Below are positions 8,141 to 17,012 of a stretch of 33,904 nucleotides of DNA, in pieces. The position numbers and the translations under genes are program-made. The notes beneath the pieces were generated by a model. The model saw nothing but the letters and a program-made list of their open reading frames with translations. It was not told where the DNA came from and made no database searches. The DNA comes from Pseudomonadota bacterium (GTDB taxonomy: Bacteria > Myxococcota_A > UBA796 > GCA-2862545). Within the stretch, counting starts at the first letter, position 1, and every line of letters starts with the position of its first letter. The DNA lies in NCBI GenBank assembly GCA_005776945.1, contig SXOB01000075.1:1-33904 (forward strand), read 5' to 3'.

Positions 8141-9421
8141 GTGATCCGAGGCCTCCTCTTCGACATCGACGGCGTGATGACCGACGGTCGCCTCACCTTC
8201 GACGGCGGCGAACCGCGCGCCCGCTTCCACGCCCGCGACGGCACGGGCCTGCTGGCCCTCGCCCGCGCCGGGATCTCGTTGGGCGTCGTGTCTGGCCGCG
8301 ACGGCCCCTTGCTCCGTTCCCGTTTCGAGCGTCTTGGGCTGCGCGAGGTCCACCTCGGCGTCGCCGACAAGGGCGCCGCCTTCGACGACATTGCTACGCG
8401 CTGGAGCCTTCCGGCGTCGGACATCGCGTTTGTAGGCGACGACATCATTGACCTACCGGCCATGCGGCGCGCCGGCCTCGCCATCGCGCCGTCTGATGCC
8501 CACCGGGCCGTCCGCAGCCTGGCCCATTGGGTCACCCGGGCCGCGGGCGGCAAAGGTGTGATGTCCGAGGTCGCCGATCGCCTCCTCGCCCCCGCGACCT
8601 CGGGGGGTGTGGCCGTTGGCGCCGTCAAGGTGGGCCGCGGTCATCCGATGGCACTCTTTGGCGGCCTCAACGTCTTGCTCGACCCCATTGCGACGCGCGA
8701 AACGGCCCACGCCGTCGCCGAAGCCGCAAAGGCCGCCGGCCTGCCGCTCGTCTTCAAGGCGAGTTTCGACAAGGCGAACCGCAGCCGCCACGACGCCCCG
8801 AGGGGGCCCGGAATGGAGGCCGGCCTCGAACTCCTCGCCGACCTTCGGACGTCGCTTGGCGCGCCCATCCTCACAGACATCCACGAACCCTCCCAGGCCG
8901 CCCCCGTCGCCGTCGTCGCCGACCTTCTCCAGGTCCCGGCCTTCTTGGTGCGGCAGACGGACCTCGTCGCCGCCGCAGCGGCCACCGGCCGGCCCCTCCA
9001 CATGAAGAAAATGACGTCGATGGCACCTGCCGAGATGGGCCCCGCCGTCGCGAAGGCACGGGCGTTCGGCGCCAGTGGCGTCATCGTATGCGAACGTGGT
9101 CTACGCGCCGGCTACGGGCCGCTGGTCGTCGACCCGCTTTCCTTCGTCGACCTTGCTTCGCACGGTGTCCCTGTGAGCTTCGACGTGACGCATGCCCTTC
9201 AGGTTCCCGGCCAACGGGGGGGCGCCACGGGGGGTCGCGGTCAGGCGACTGCCGCATTGGCCCGTGCGGCCATCGCGACGGGTATCGACGCCCTGTTTCT
9301 CGAGACCCACCCCAACCCAGAAAGCGCGCCCTGTGACGGCGATTCTGCGGTTCCCCTGCGCGACCTCGGTCCCCTCTTGCGGGACCTCGGCGATCTCGCT
9401 CGCTTCACCCGGGCACGCTGA
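8141..9421 (+). CDS. Fused Kdo-8-phosphate phosphatase and Kdo-8-phosphate synthase (KdsC-KdsA)
   Basis: Residues 1-150 are a KdsC-type HAD phosphatase with no cap: nucleophile motif DIDGVMTDG (Asp8, Asp10), VVSGR, and VGDDIIDLPAM. Residues from about 155 to the end are 3-deoxy-D-manno-octulosonate-8-phosphate synthase: LFGGLNV, FKASFDKANRS, RGPG, TDIHEP, VPAFLVRQTDL, FDVTHALQVPG and FLETHPNPE. Asn177 in GGLN points to the metal-independent class. Together they would condense arabinose-5-phosphate with PEP and then remove the phosphate, giving free Kdo for lipopolysaccharide. Two normally invariant stretches are altered: the KKxQF-type motif reads KKMTSM, and the GYxNLVVDM-type motif reads GYGPLVVDP. 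The start is a GTG after GGGGA. The 3' end overlaps the convergent DCC gene by 17 bases. Confidence 0.9.
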   Translation: MIRGLLFDIDGVMTDGRLTFDGGEPRARFHARDGTGLLALARAGISLGVVSGRDGPLLRSRFERLGLREVHLGVADKGAAFDDIATRWSLPASDIAFVGDDIIDLPAMRRAGLAIAPSDAHRAVRSLAHWVTRAAGGKGVMSEVADRLLAPATSGGVAVGAVKVGRGHPMALFGGLNVLLDPIATRETAHAVAEAAKAAGLPLVFKASFDKANRSRHDAPRGPGMEAGLELLADLRTSLGAPILTDIHEPSQAAPVAVVADLLQVPAFLVRQTDLVAAAAATGRPLHMKKMTSMAPAEMGPAVAKARAFGASGVIVCERGLRAGYGPLVVDPLSFVDLASHGVPVSFDVTHALQVPGQRGGATGGRGQATAALARAAIATGIDALFLETHPNPESAPCDGDSAVPLRDLGPLLRDLGDLARFTRAR

Positions 9422-9818
9422 GTCCGTCGGGGAAGCGCTCCTGAATGCCTGGCGTCGGCATGCGGCAGCTCGTCGGCCGACCAAAGATCGTGATTCTCCA
9501 CGACGCCATCAAGCGGTACCCGGCATCGCGAAGGGGTCGAGGGACCCATCGGATCGCGCTGAGCCATCGAATGCCAAGCAAGTCGCCAAGACCGATGACC
9601 GAGTCGCTCCACCAGGTCAAACGTCCGTCGACTTCGAGGACGAGCGAATCCAAGCCTTCGGGCCATTCCGGATGCCGGGCCCGCACCGACGCCGCAGTGG
9701 GTCCCGCGAGGGGCGCGAAATGAATGCGCCCGCCCGGGTCGCGCGCAAGCACGAAGCCGACCCACCAATCGCAGAGCCCGCAATCGCCATCGTACATGAG
9801 CAACGCCGGAGGCGTCAC
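9405..9818 (-). CDS. DCC-family (DUF393) thiol-disulfide oxidoreductase-like protein
   Basis: The 137-residue product opens with LLMYDGDCGLCDWW, the DxxCxxC motif of the DCC family, with Cys13 and Cys16. Members are small thioredoxin-like proteins of uncertain substrate. The length is typical. The GTG start at 9818 overlaps the stop of the upstream GAF gene (GTGA), so the two are likely translated together. Longer versions of this frame overlap the GAF gene and are rejected. Confidence 0.85.
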   Translation of the reverse strand: MTPPALLMYDGDCGLCDWWVGFVLARDPGGRIHFAPLAGPTAASVRARHPEWPEGLDSLVLEVDGRLTWWSDSVIGLGDLLGIRWLSAIRWVPRPLRDAGYRLMASWRITIFGRPTSCRMPTPGIQERFPDGLSVPG

Positions 9819-11443
9819 AGTTCCACCTCCTGGCCATTGAGAACGAAGCGGATTCCGGGTCCCGCCGCCACGGCCTCCAGAATCGCCGTGCGTCCACGTG
9901 CGAGCAGCGGCCCAGGCCGTTCGGCGGCTTCCCGTTCGACCGCACAAAACACCCAAGTCGATTCCCCGTAGTGCATCGTGCCGAACTCGCCGCAAATCCG
10001 GGACGCGAGACGCATCGACGAGGGGCCGTCCACGCCGACGAGCACGGCGGCGAACATCCCCGCCCCCACGTGGGTGGCCAATTCGGCGTGTTCAGCAAGA
10101 GCGCGCCGCAGCATGGAGGCCACCTTGGCGATGCGCTGCGGCGAAGGCCCTTTGCCATCCCCTCCCCCGAGGGCCACCCACAAAGCCGTCGCTGGTGTCG
10201 CCCCGTCGCGAAGGGCGCGCTCGGCCAGGGCCTCGACAACCTGAGACCGCGGCAAGCCGGACTCCGGATCGCGTCCGGCCTTGTCGAGCACCCGACCACG
10301 GGCGATCGCGAGACCAGCGACCTGGGCAAGGAGGCCCATGCTGCCACCGTCGTCGGGTACGAACTCCACCGCCGATGGCTCGGACAATTGCAATACGCCA
10401 AGCCGGTCCCCGTCGGCAACGATGGGGACGGAGACCACCCTCCCCTCGGCCTCGCGCACGTCCTGGGCGATCCCGGTCGCGAAGCACTTGCCCGCGGCCC
10501 CTTGGCCGGGCCGGAGCCGCGGAACGCGCGCCTCACCCCTGAGGATGCGCGCCTCCATTCGCTCGTCGCCAAGCCCGGAGACGCCGCGAACCACCAACTC
10601 CTGAGTGGTGGCGTCGAACAACAGCGCCGAGGCTTTCGCGCTGCCGCTCACGCGCCGCGCCACCTCCAACAGCTCCCTCAGCACTTCGGTTTCGGACAGG
10701 GGGCGGAGGAATGGCAACGCGATCGCCACGTCGGGCCCAGAGGGGACCTCGACGACCACTTCGCGGACGATTTCGATGGGCCGGGGGGGCGCCGGCGGCG
10801 GTGTGGACGCCGAAGAGCTGCGCCGCAGTCGCCGATGCGCCAGCGCCACATGGGGCCCGAGCGCCTTGATCCAACCCAGCTCGGTTTCGCCGGCGACCGT
10901 CAACACCGCCATCGGACAACGCCCGTCGGCTGCGCAGGGGACCAGAACGGCGGCGCCGAACGAACGAATCACTTCGCCCCGGAAGTCTGCGACATGCACG
11001 ACGCCACCTTCACGCATGCGCTCCGCCAGGGGACCGTCACCTGGGATGCGCGCCTTCGCTGCCCCCTCGGCGGCGCCGTGGCCCACCGTCATCTTCCATT
11101 GTTCGTCGCGCTCGACGACGACGACGGCTACCGACGGCCGCCATGCCTCCATGACTGCGCCGAGGAGCTTCCGCGCCAACTCGTCGACGTCGGACGCCCC
11201 ATGGATCGCTTGCAAGGCCGCTGCCATGGAAGGTTCGATCCAAGTGCGCTTGCCCGCACGACCTTGAGAACCCGGGGCTTCTTGCGCGGCGGAACCGCGT
11301 TCCGGCGCCTGGCCGACACCGCGAGAAGGCGCAGGTGGCGTGCCGCGCGCAACAGGCGCGTGAACCGACGGCACAAGTACCTCGTCCGTGCTCTCGCCAC
11401 GCTCTCGTCGGCGCGCCCGCCAGGCCGGATCGTTGAACTTCAC
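9815..11443 (-). CDS. Tandem GAF protein with a degenerate GGDEF-like domain
   Basis: The 542-residue product has a disordered Pro/Ala-rich start, a GAF-like domain at about 72-205, a linker, a second GAF domain at about 251-385 (ending LGVLQLSEPS, GLLAQVAGLAIARGR), and a C-terminal region at about 390-535. That region starts DPESGLPRSQ, like the DxLTGLxNR entry of GGDEF domains, but where GGDEF is expected it reads VGAGMF (459-464). It should therefore not make cyclic di-GMP. Likely role: a soluble signalling or protein-interaction module. The start is GTG at 11443 with AGGAGG close upstream. It is the middle gene of a three-gene minus-strand operon. Confidence 0.75.
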   Translation of the reverse strand: MKFNDPAWRARRRERGESTDEVLVPSVHAPVARGTPPAPSRGVGQAPERGSAAQEAPGSQGRAGKRTWIEPSMAAALQAIHGASDVDELARKLLGAVMEAWRPSVAVVVVERDEQWKMTVGHGAAEGAAKARIPGDGPLAERMREGGVVHVADFRGEVIRSFGAAVLVPCAADGRCPMAVLTVAGETELGWIKALGPHVALAHRRLRRSSSASTPPPAPPRPIEIVREVVVEVPSGPDVAIALPFLRPLSETEVLRELLEVARRVSGSAKASALLFDATTQELVVRGVSGLGDERMEARILRGEARVPRLRPGQGAAGKCFATGIAQDVREAEGRVVSVPIVADGDRLGVLQLSEPSAVEFVPDDGGSMGLLAQVAGLAIARGRVLDKAGRDPESGLPRSQVVEALAERALRDGATPATALWVALGGGDGKGPSPQRIAKVASMLRRALAEHAELATHVGAGMFAAVLVGVDGPSSMRLASRICGEFGTMHYGESTWVFCAVEREAAERPGPLLARGRTAILEAVAAGPGIRFVLNGQEVEL

Positions 11444-11488
11444 GCGGCCTCCTGCGGTCGATCTAGCCGGCTTGACGACCCATGGGGT

Positions 11489-12067
11489 TCACGGGGACTC
11501 AAGCAAGTCACGGAGAAAGGCCTCCTCCTCCGGATCCAGATTCAGGCCGTCGATGGGGTCGCCGTCCGCTCCCTCCAGCATCCCGGAATCGGCAGACGTC
11601 ACTCGCGCCCGCGCCAGCCAAGGCCACAACGCCAGCAATCGTGCGCGTCCTCGGGGTCCGACCTCCTCCAACTCAACGTCCGCACCGGCCGGCGGAATCG
11701 CGGTCGTGCCCAACGCGTGGGTCTCGAGCTCGGTCCAGGGATCGGCCGGGCACGTCGCCGTCGCCGTCACCGCCCCGTCTTGCCAGAGGCGGCCAACGAT
11801 GGTCGACCCTTCGGGCAGGCCGTCGACGGACCGCAGTTCGGCGCGCACATCCGTTCGCGTCGTCAATCGACCCGACACGGGCAGGGCCAGCCGGGCACCG
11901 AGCGCAGCGCCGTCGGGCCCAACCAGTTCGAGCGCCACCGACTCGACGTCGACGGGCTCACGTGGATCGAGCACGACGGCTACCACCGCCCGATCCTGCA
12001 GCCGCGCCACGAGGCGCACGGTGAACGCGACGCCCATTGCGCGCGGTATGGGATCCAAACGGGCCAT
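11489..12067 (-). CDS. Hypothetical protein, beta-rich with acidic C-terminus
   Basis: No family was recognised. The 192-residue product has a probable beta-sandwich-like first part (VAFTVRLVARLQD, VESVALELVGPDG, GSTIVGRLWQDG), which resembles a PilZ-type or similar small domain only loosely. It ends in an acidic helix (DPEEEAFLRDLLES). The ATG at 12067 starts the plausible coding part. An ATG 48 bases further upstream overlaps the start of the divergent peptidase gene and is less likely. Coding sense is supported by high-GC third positions and by lying 45 bases upstream of the GAF gene on the same strand, probably as first gene of that operon. Confidence 0.6.
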   Translation of the reverse strand: MARLDPIPRAMGVAFTVRLVARLQDRAVVAVVLDPREPVDVESVALELVGPDGAALGARLALPVSGRLTTRTDVRAELRSVDGLPEGSTIVGRLWQDGAVTATATCPADPWTELETHALGTTAIPPAGADVELEEVGPRGRARLLALWPWLARARVTSADSGMLEGADGDPIDGLNLDPEEEAFLRDLLESP

Positions 12068-12113
12068 CGTCAAGAGGTTGACGACGCCTGGGCCCGTTCC
12101 CAAAGGAGACGCC

Positions 12114-13106
12114 ATGTCAACTTGGTGGCTCGCTCTTTTGCTCGCATTGGCTCCCGACGTCTCCGCCGCGGAGATGCGTGCGGCCGACCCTTCGGAGCTT
12201 CCCGGCAACGTCGGGTTGCCGCCCGTCCCCGAAGGCTGGGAGACGCAATGGGCGCCCTTCCTCCGCGTCCACTCGCCACCCGACCACTCCGTCCTCGCAC
12301 TCCACCTCGTGCGCGTCGGCGCCGCGCGCGCCAAGGAACTCTCCGAACACTTCGGCGTTCCGGTGGGCGACACGATCCACGTCTTCCTCGCCCCGGACAA
12401 TGAGACCTTCCGATCGCTTCAAGCGGGACGTCCTCCGACCTGGGCAGACGCGACGGCATGGCCATCCCAGGGCGCGATCTTCTTGCGCGTGCCCTCCGCT
12501 CGCGGGGCCACCGAAAAGCCGCTCGAGACTGTGTTCGTCCACGAGCTCGTCCACATTCTGCTCGGTCGCGCCTTTGCGCCCGGTGACCCCCCGACGTGGC
12601 TGCAAGAGGGCCTCGCTCGCTTCACGGCCGGGCAGGTGGCCCCGGACACGATGGCACGCGTGTCGCGGCTGGGAACCGTCCCAGCCTTACACGAGCTCGC
12701 AGCCGGCTTCCCAAATCAGGCCGCCCACGCGTCCGCCGCCTACGACGTCAGCGGCGCCTTCATTGCCTGGTTCGACGGAACCTATGGTCCCAAAGCGACC
12801 CGCCGCCTCGTCCAGGGCTTGATCGGCGGCCGCGACCTCGACGCGGCGTTCGTTGGCGCGACGGGTCAGGGACTTGCGGCGGTCGAATCGGACTGGCGGA
12901 GTTCGTGGGCCCCATCGCCCTTCTCCGGGATGCCCCTCGACCCCAACCTGCTGTGGGGGGCCGGCGGCCTTCTCCTCGTGGCGGTCGGCTGGAACCGTCG
13001 CAAGCGCTTCCACGAACGAATGGCGCGATTGGAGGACGACGAACGGCGCGCACGAGAACTCGTCGAATGGCGAACCCGCAAGGTCGCGTCCACGCCTGAC
13101 CCCTGA
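12114..13106 (+). CDS. Secreted gluzincin metallopeptidase (peptidase MA-like), membrane anchored
   Basis: The 330-residue product has a short signal peptide (MSTWWLALLLALAPDVSA). Its zinc motif is FVHELVHILL with His143, Glu144 and His147, followed by WLQEGLARF with Glu165 as the third ligand, which is the gluzincin pattern of the MA-like family. A transmembrane segment near 280-297 (LLWGAGGLLLVAVGW) is followed by a basic, cytoplasmic-looking tail. The catalytic domain is thus predicted to be outside. The ATG at 12114 has AAAGGAG upstream. A longer frame starting before this point crosses the divergent operon and is not credible. Substrate unknown. Confidence 0.85.
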   Translation: MSTWWLALLLALAPDVSAAEMRAADPSELPGNVGLPPVPEGWETQWAPFLRVHSPPDHSVLALHLVRVGAARAKELSEHFGVPVGDTIHVFLAPDNETFRSLQAGRPPTWADATAWPSQGAIFLRVPSARGATEKPLETVFVHELVHILLGRAFAPGDPPTWLQEGLARFTAGQVAPDTMARVSRLGTVPALHELAAGFPNQAAHASAAYDVSGAFIAWFDGTYGPKATRRLVQGLIGGRDLDAAFVGATGQGLAAVESDWRSSWAPSPFSGMPLDPNLLWGAGGLLLVAVGWNRRKRFHERMARLEDDERRARELVEWRTRKVASTPDP

Positions 13107-13147
13107 CGGCTGCCGCGCTATGAGCGCCCGACGCGGAGAGGGTCCTC

Positions 13148-14539
13148 ATGATCGCGGCGTTGCGCTCCATTTGCGCCGATCGACGCGTCCAGTTGGCCCT
13201 TCTGGTCGCCCTGATCCTGCGCGTGGTCCCACTCGCCGTTTGGCCCCAGCTCGACTGCGTCCGCGACGAGTGCATCTACCGAGGCGTCGCCAACAAGATC
13301 GTGGAAGGCGAGGGCCTGACCGTCTCGCCGAAGGGGTGGCTTCCGGCCCCGGGCTACCCCTACCTGCTCGCCCTCTCGAAGGTGCTGACAGGCTCGATGC
13401 AACCCGTGAAGTGGCTGCAAGTCCTCATCGGCACGGCGTCGGTCGCCTGGTTGGCCGTCATCGCGGACCGGGTCGCCGGCCGTCGCACCGCCATGTTTGC
13501 CGCCTGGCTGCTTGCGATCAACCCGACGGCCGCCTGGTTCACGACCACGTTGTGGATCGAGACCATCTACCTGTTCTTACTCCTCGCCTCGATCGAGGCT
13601 TTGCTCCGTGCGCGGTCCGAGGACCGTGTCGGACCCGCAGCCATCTCTGGCATCTGGCTCGGACTCGCCGTTCTGTTCCGAGGCGTGGCCACCTACCTTC
13701 CACCCATTTTCCTTCTCGCCACCCTCATGCCAATGGAGGGTCGGCCGACCCTTCGCTCGCTCTTTTCGGAAGCCGGCCGGCGATGGCCGATCGCGCTGGC
13801 CTTCACGCTTTCAGCCGTGCTCGTCGTCGCACCCTACAGCCGTGTCGCTAGCCAGCGGCACGGCGGCTTTCTCGTCTCCGACGCCACAGTCGGCCACGTC
13901 CTGTACCTTGGCAACAACGACTTCCCACCCCTGACTTTTGACTACGGCAACGGCATGTTGACGGGCCCGCTCTACGCCCGTTGGCTGCGCGAAGGCCGCC
14001 CGCCCTGCCCCCGCAATCAACCCCCGGTCTTGTCGTCGGCTTGCGAGGTCAAAGAGGCCGTCCAGTGGGTGAGCGACCACCCTGGAGCGTTCATCGAACG
14101 CATGCCAATGCGGGTCGCTCAGCTCGTCAATCCACACTCGTTCTTCACCCGCCACCTCCGATGGGGCTATTGGCACGGTTTGCCGTGGTGGGGAAAGGAG
14201 GCGCTCGTCCTCTTCACCGCCGTACACGCCGCCGCCATCATGGTCCTTGGCACCTTGAGCGCCTGGGCGCGCGCCCGCGGCCCATTTGGCGTCATGGCCG
14301 TCGGGACCACGCTGTACACCGTGGCCACCATCGCGATCATGTACGGGATGACGCGATTCCGGTTGCCGCTGGAGCCGCTGTGGACCGTTTATCTGGCGCT
14401 CCTCATTGCGGAGCCCGGCGAAACGTGGCGCTCGCTGATGGCGTCGCCGTGGCGCATCGGTGGCGCCATTCTGACGATTCCATCCCTCCTCGTACTCATG
14501 GCCTGGTACCTGCCAACGGGCTGGCCGATGGCCTGGTAG
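13148..14539 (+). CDS. GT-C family membrane glycosyltransferase (PMT/ArnT-like)
   Basis: The 463-residue product is a polytopic membrane protein with about ten hydrophobic segments. After the first one comes RDECIYRGVANKIVEGEGL, the acidic loop typical of dolichyl-phosphate-mannose-like (PMT_2) transferases. Such enzymes move a sugar from a polyprenyl-phosphate carrier to protein or lipid on the outer face of the inner membrane. A GGAGAGG site precedes the ATG. Acceptor and sugar cannot be told from sequence. It lies 41 bases after the peptidase gene and 24 before a small lipoprotein gene, likely in one transcript. Confidence 0.85.
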   Translation: MIAALRSICADRRVQLALLVALILRVVPLAVWPQLDCVRDECIYRGVANKIVEGEGLTVSPKGWLPAPGYPYLLALSKVLTGSMQPVKWLQVLIGTASVAWLAVIADRVAGRRTAMFAAWLLAINPTAAWFTTTLWIETIYLFLLLASIEALLRARSEDRVGPAAISGIWLGLAVLFRGVATYLPPIFLLATLMPMEGRPTLRSLFSEAGRRWPIALAFTLSAVLVVAPYSRVASQRHGGFLVSDATVGHVLYLGNNDFPPLTFDYGNGMLTGPLYARWLREGRPPCPRNQPPVLSSACEVKEAVQWVSDHPGAFIERMPMRVAQLVNPHSFFTRHLRWGYWHGLPWWGKEALVLFTAVHAAAIMVLGTLSAWARARGPFGVMAVGTTLYTVATIAIMYGMTRFRLPLEPLWTVYLALLIAEPGETWRSLMASPWRIGGAILTIPSLLVLMAWYLPTGWPMAW

Positions 14540-14563
14540 GGCCTCGCGCGGTAGGTCGATGCC

Positions 14564-15052
14564 ATGTGGTGCCTCTGGTTCGCCTGCCAGCCCATGGAGC
14601 CGTCGGGCCAGCCGTTTCGCCCGGTTGCGGCCGAGGCCCTGCCCGCGCTCCCCGCGTCGTCGGAGGAGCACTTCGATTTCGAGGCCGACGCCCGCAAAGA
14701 GGCGCTGGAGCCCGTCACGCCGGTCCCAACCACCCCGACGACACAGCCCGTGGCACCGCCTGCCCCGAGTGTAGCCTCGGACGGCTGGGGTGCCCGCTTG
14801 CTGGCCACAGTGCCCGAAGCCGTGCCGCCCCGCGCCGTGTTGGCGATGCCGGACGGACGCGAGGTCGTCGTCGAACCCGGGACCCTGCTTCCGGAGCTGC
14901 GATGGGTCATCTTGGCCGTTGGTCAAGATACGGCCGTCGTCGCCGAGATTCGGCCAGCGGGCGTCTACGCGACCGTCCATTCGATGACGTTGCACGCGCT
15001 GGCGCCAAGGCAAGCCGAGGCGCCCGCCGCGCCGCCCGTCCCAAAACCCTAG
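14564..15052 (+). CDS. Small lipoprotein with possible PilP/GspC-like C-terminus
   Basis: The 162-residue product begins MWCLWFACQP, a very short lipoprotein-type leader with the predicted lipidated Cys at residue 8. A Pro/Thr-rich linker follows (about 45-70). The C-terminal part (about 75-145) contains RAVLAMPDGREVVVEPG, LRWVILAVGQD and TAVVAEI. This recalls the small beta domain at the end of PilP or GspC proteins, a weak match by eye only. No pilus or secretion genes are nearby, so function is left open. Confidence 0.6.
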   Translation: MWCLWFACQPMEPSGQPFRPVAAEALPALPASSEEHFDFEADARKEALEPVTPVPTTPTTQPVAPPAPSVASDGWGARLLATVPEAVPPRAVLAMPDGREVVVEPGTLLPELRWVILAVGQDTAVVAEIRPAGVYATVHSMTLHALAPRQAEAPAAPPVPKP

Positions 15053-15054
15053 CA

Positions 15055-15077
15055 GGCTGCCGCAGAGCGCCGCAGCC
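15055..15077. terminator. Hairpin between convergent genes, possible bidirectional terminator
   Basis: GGCTGC (15055-15060) pairs with GCAGCC (15072-15077), with further partial pairing inside. It sits in the 48-base gap between the plus-strand lipoprotein and the minus-strand PNGase-like gene. Only a weak T run (TTCTC) follows on the plus strand, so intrinsic termination is uncertain. Confidence 0.4.
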
Positions 15078-15100
15078 TTCTCGCAGGCGCGCTACCGGCC

Positions 15101-16975
15101 CTACTCGTAAACCGTGAGCCAACTGCTCATCGCGATGGACGCCCCACCCGGGTACGGGTCGCCCTGGTAGTCGCCGCTGTATGTGAACGTATTCGCGCCG
15201 CCGAGCGTGACCTGGCCGGTGACGTCAAACACGACGGGGACGATCTCCAGGCCCGGACACCAATTGCTGCGACCATAGAACCACGTTCCGTACTGGTTGG
15301 GTACCACCCCCTCGCCCACGCGATCCTGGCAGTCCGTCGCTGCGCCGGCCTCCGGAAAATCGACGAGATTTTCCGTTCCGTTCACCGTGAAATGGTGGTT
15401 GGTGCTGCAGAACTCAGCACAGTTGCCAGGATCGGCTCCCCCGTGGCCAGAGATGAGTACGGTGAGCTCCACCTTGGACGCCGACGACGGCAGGTCGATC
15501 GTCAGCGGCTCATACTTGTCGTTGTACGTCAGGTTGAAATCGCCGCCGCTGAACAGCCGGAACGTCTCGGTCGGCGTCGGACCCACACCATCGTTGTACA
15601 GGCGGGCCGTCAACGTGAACTCGTAGGGATCAATGCTGTACAGCGCGAATGTCGCGTCGCCGCCGTCCTGGAACCACGGCAACGCAAAGGTGCCGTCGAC
15701 GACCCACCGACCTTCGCGATGGTAGGTCGTGATCCAACGCGCCGGCTCGCTGTCGCAAGGGCAATTGCACTCCCCGTAGCCCGCACCGTCGGCGTCACAC
15801 GAATGCACCGCTGCGACCTCGCCTCCCTCTGGGCGCTCACACGTACACGCCTGCGTGTCGGCCGGAATGGCATCCACCCCCGACACGGGGGGCGTGTACC
15901 CTTCACAGGTACTGGCCACGCCGTAGGCGTCGGTCGGACATTCATCGCTCGTTTGGCATGTCACATCGGCCGAAACCGTGTCCCACATGCAGGTTCCGAG
16001 CACTTCTACGACCTCGGGAATGCCTGGCACGTAGGGCTGGCACGCCTGGCTTTCATAGGGATTCTCGACGGCCGGGGTCTGTTCCGAGCAGGCATAGACG
16101 CTGACGATGCGGTCCCACGCCGGGCACAACCCAAGTTCGCCGTCGCCGTCACAAGTCATCGTCATGTCCCAATCAAGTCGATTGAAACCCGCCATCTCGG
16201 CCGATGAGGGGAAGCTGGCGACCGCCTTGGCCGGGACAAAGGACCATCCCGTCGCGATGAGGCCGCCGGTGTAGACGGGCACCTCGACGACCGAAGGCAG
16301 AGCGTCGATGGCATCCTGCCGATCGGACTCGAAGTTGTAGAAGATCGCGTCGTTGGCGGCGAACGACAGATTCGGATCGAACCAGCCGGTACCCGCGTTG
16401 TACCGATCCCCGTCGGCAAAGCTCCCCAAGTCGCGAATGCGCTGGAACCGGTCGATCGCGAACCCAAATCCCGGGTCAGCCAGGTAGTCCCCCACCCAAC
16501 CGTCCACGTCGCTGACGGCGTCTTTCACGAAGTGAAAGCGGTCTTCCCACGCGGTGCGCTTCTTTTTCGGCAGAGCATCGAATTCGCCTTGGATGATGTC
16601 GAGGTCGGCCTCGTCACCGGTCGGAACCCAGAAGACGCGGGCGTTCGCCGGCAGCTTGTCGACCAGCGCCTCCAAATCGAGCGACCAGAGCGCGTTCGGT
16701 CCATCCTCCTGGGAGCGAACGCTCGGTATGAAGAGGAGCACTTCACAGCCGACGTAGTTCTCGGACCACGTCCACTTCCCATTCGTCGTGCGGACGGTGA
16801 AATCGTCTGCGATGCCCTTGAGTTTCGTCTCGTAGGGGCCCTCGACCCAGTCACGCCGAGTCAGGCCGAGTTCGTCGCAGAGGTCCGCCACAGCGACCGT
16901 GCCCGTATCGGTCTTTGTGCTCGGCACGTCCGACGTCTCATCCGGACCACAGGCCCACAACAGCGCAACGAGCAT
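15101..16975 (-). CDS. PNGase F-like lipoprotein with extra N-terminal domain and Cys-rich insertion
   Basis: PNGase F removes N-linked glycans from Asn. This 624-residue product keeps its hallmarks: CPAWDRIVSVYA with Asp288 at the position of catalytic Asp60, LISGHGG followed by NCAEFCSTNHHFTVN with Glu521 at the position of Glu206, and NWCPGLEIVPVVFDV near the end. Two additions stand out. Residues 30-250 form an extra domain whose start (DDFTVRTTNGKW, EVLLFIPSV, FGFAIDRFQRIRDLG) has a thioredoxin/peroxiredoxin-like look but no CxxC. Residues about 300-410 form a Cys-rich insertion inside the first catalytic domain. The leader MLVALLWAC suggests a lipoprotein on the cell surface. A GGAGGGG site precedes the ATG. 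Likely a glycan-scavenging or host/prey-directed enzyme; the activity is inferred from the conserved acids. Confidence 0.8.
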   Translation of the reverse strand: MLVALLWACGPDETSDVPSTKTDTGTVAVADLCDELGLTRRDWVEGPYETKLKGIADDFTVRTTNGKWTWSENYVGCEVLLFIPSVRSQEDGPNALWSLDLEALVDKLPANARVFWVPTGDEADLDIIQGEFDALPKKKRTAWEDRFHFVKDAVSDVDGWVGDYLADPGFGFAIDRFQRIRDLGSFADGDRYNAGTGWFDPNLSFAANDAIFYNFESDRQDAIDALPSVVEVPVYTGGLIATGWSFVPAKAVASFPSSAEMAGFNRLDWDMTMTCDGDGELGLCPAWDRIVSVYACSEQTPAVENPYESQACQPYVPGIPEVVEVLGTCMWDTVSADVTCQTSDECPTDAYGVASTCEGYTPPVSGVDAIPADTQACTCERPEGGEVAAVHSCDADGAGYGECNCPCDSEPARWITTYHREGRWVVDGTFALPWFQDGGDATFALYSIDPYEFTLTARLYNDGVGPTPTETFRLFSGGDFNLTYNDKYEPLTIDLPSSASKVELTVLISGHGGADPGNCAEFCSTNHHFTVNGTENLVDFPEAGAATDCQDRVGEGVVPNQYGTWFYGRSNWCPGLEIVPVVFDVTGQVTLGGANTFTYSGDYQGDPYPGGASIAMSSWLTVYE

Positions 16976-17012
16976 GACCCCTCCAGGGGCGCTGCCCTAA
17001 CTTCGGACCGCC

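Noticed and set aside
9241..10572. 443-residue minus-strand open frame
   Set aside because: Same strand but different frame from the GAF and DCC genes; Arg/Pro/Ser-rich and without recognisable motifs.
12067..12115. Longer start for the minus-strand unknown gene at about 12115
   Set aside because: It would overlap the start of the divergent peptidase gene; the extra residues look like non-coding sequence.
9971..12403. 810-residue plus-strand open frame
   Set aside because: It lies antisense to the GAF gene and its operon partner. Its translation is Arg/His/Gly-rich with no domain, a common shadow in high-GC DNA.
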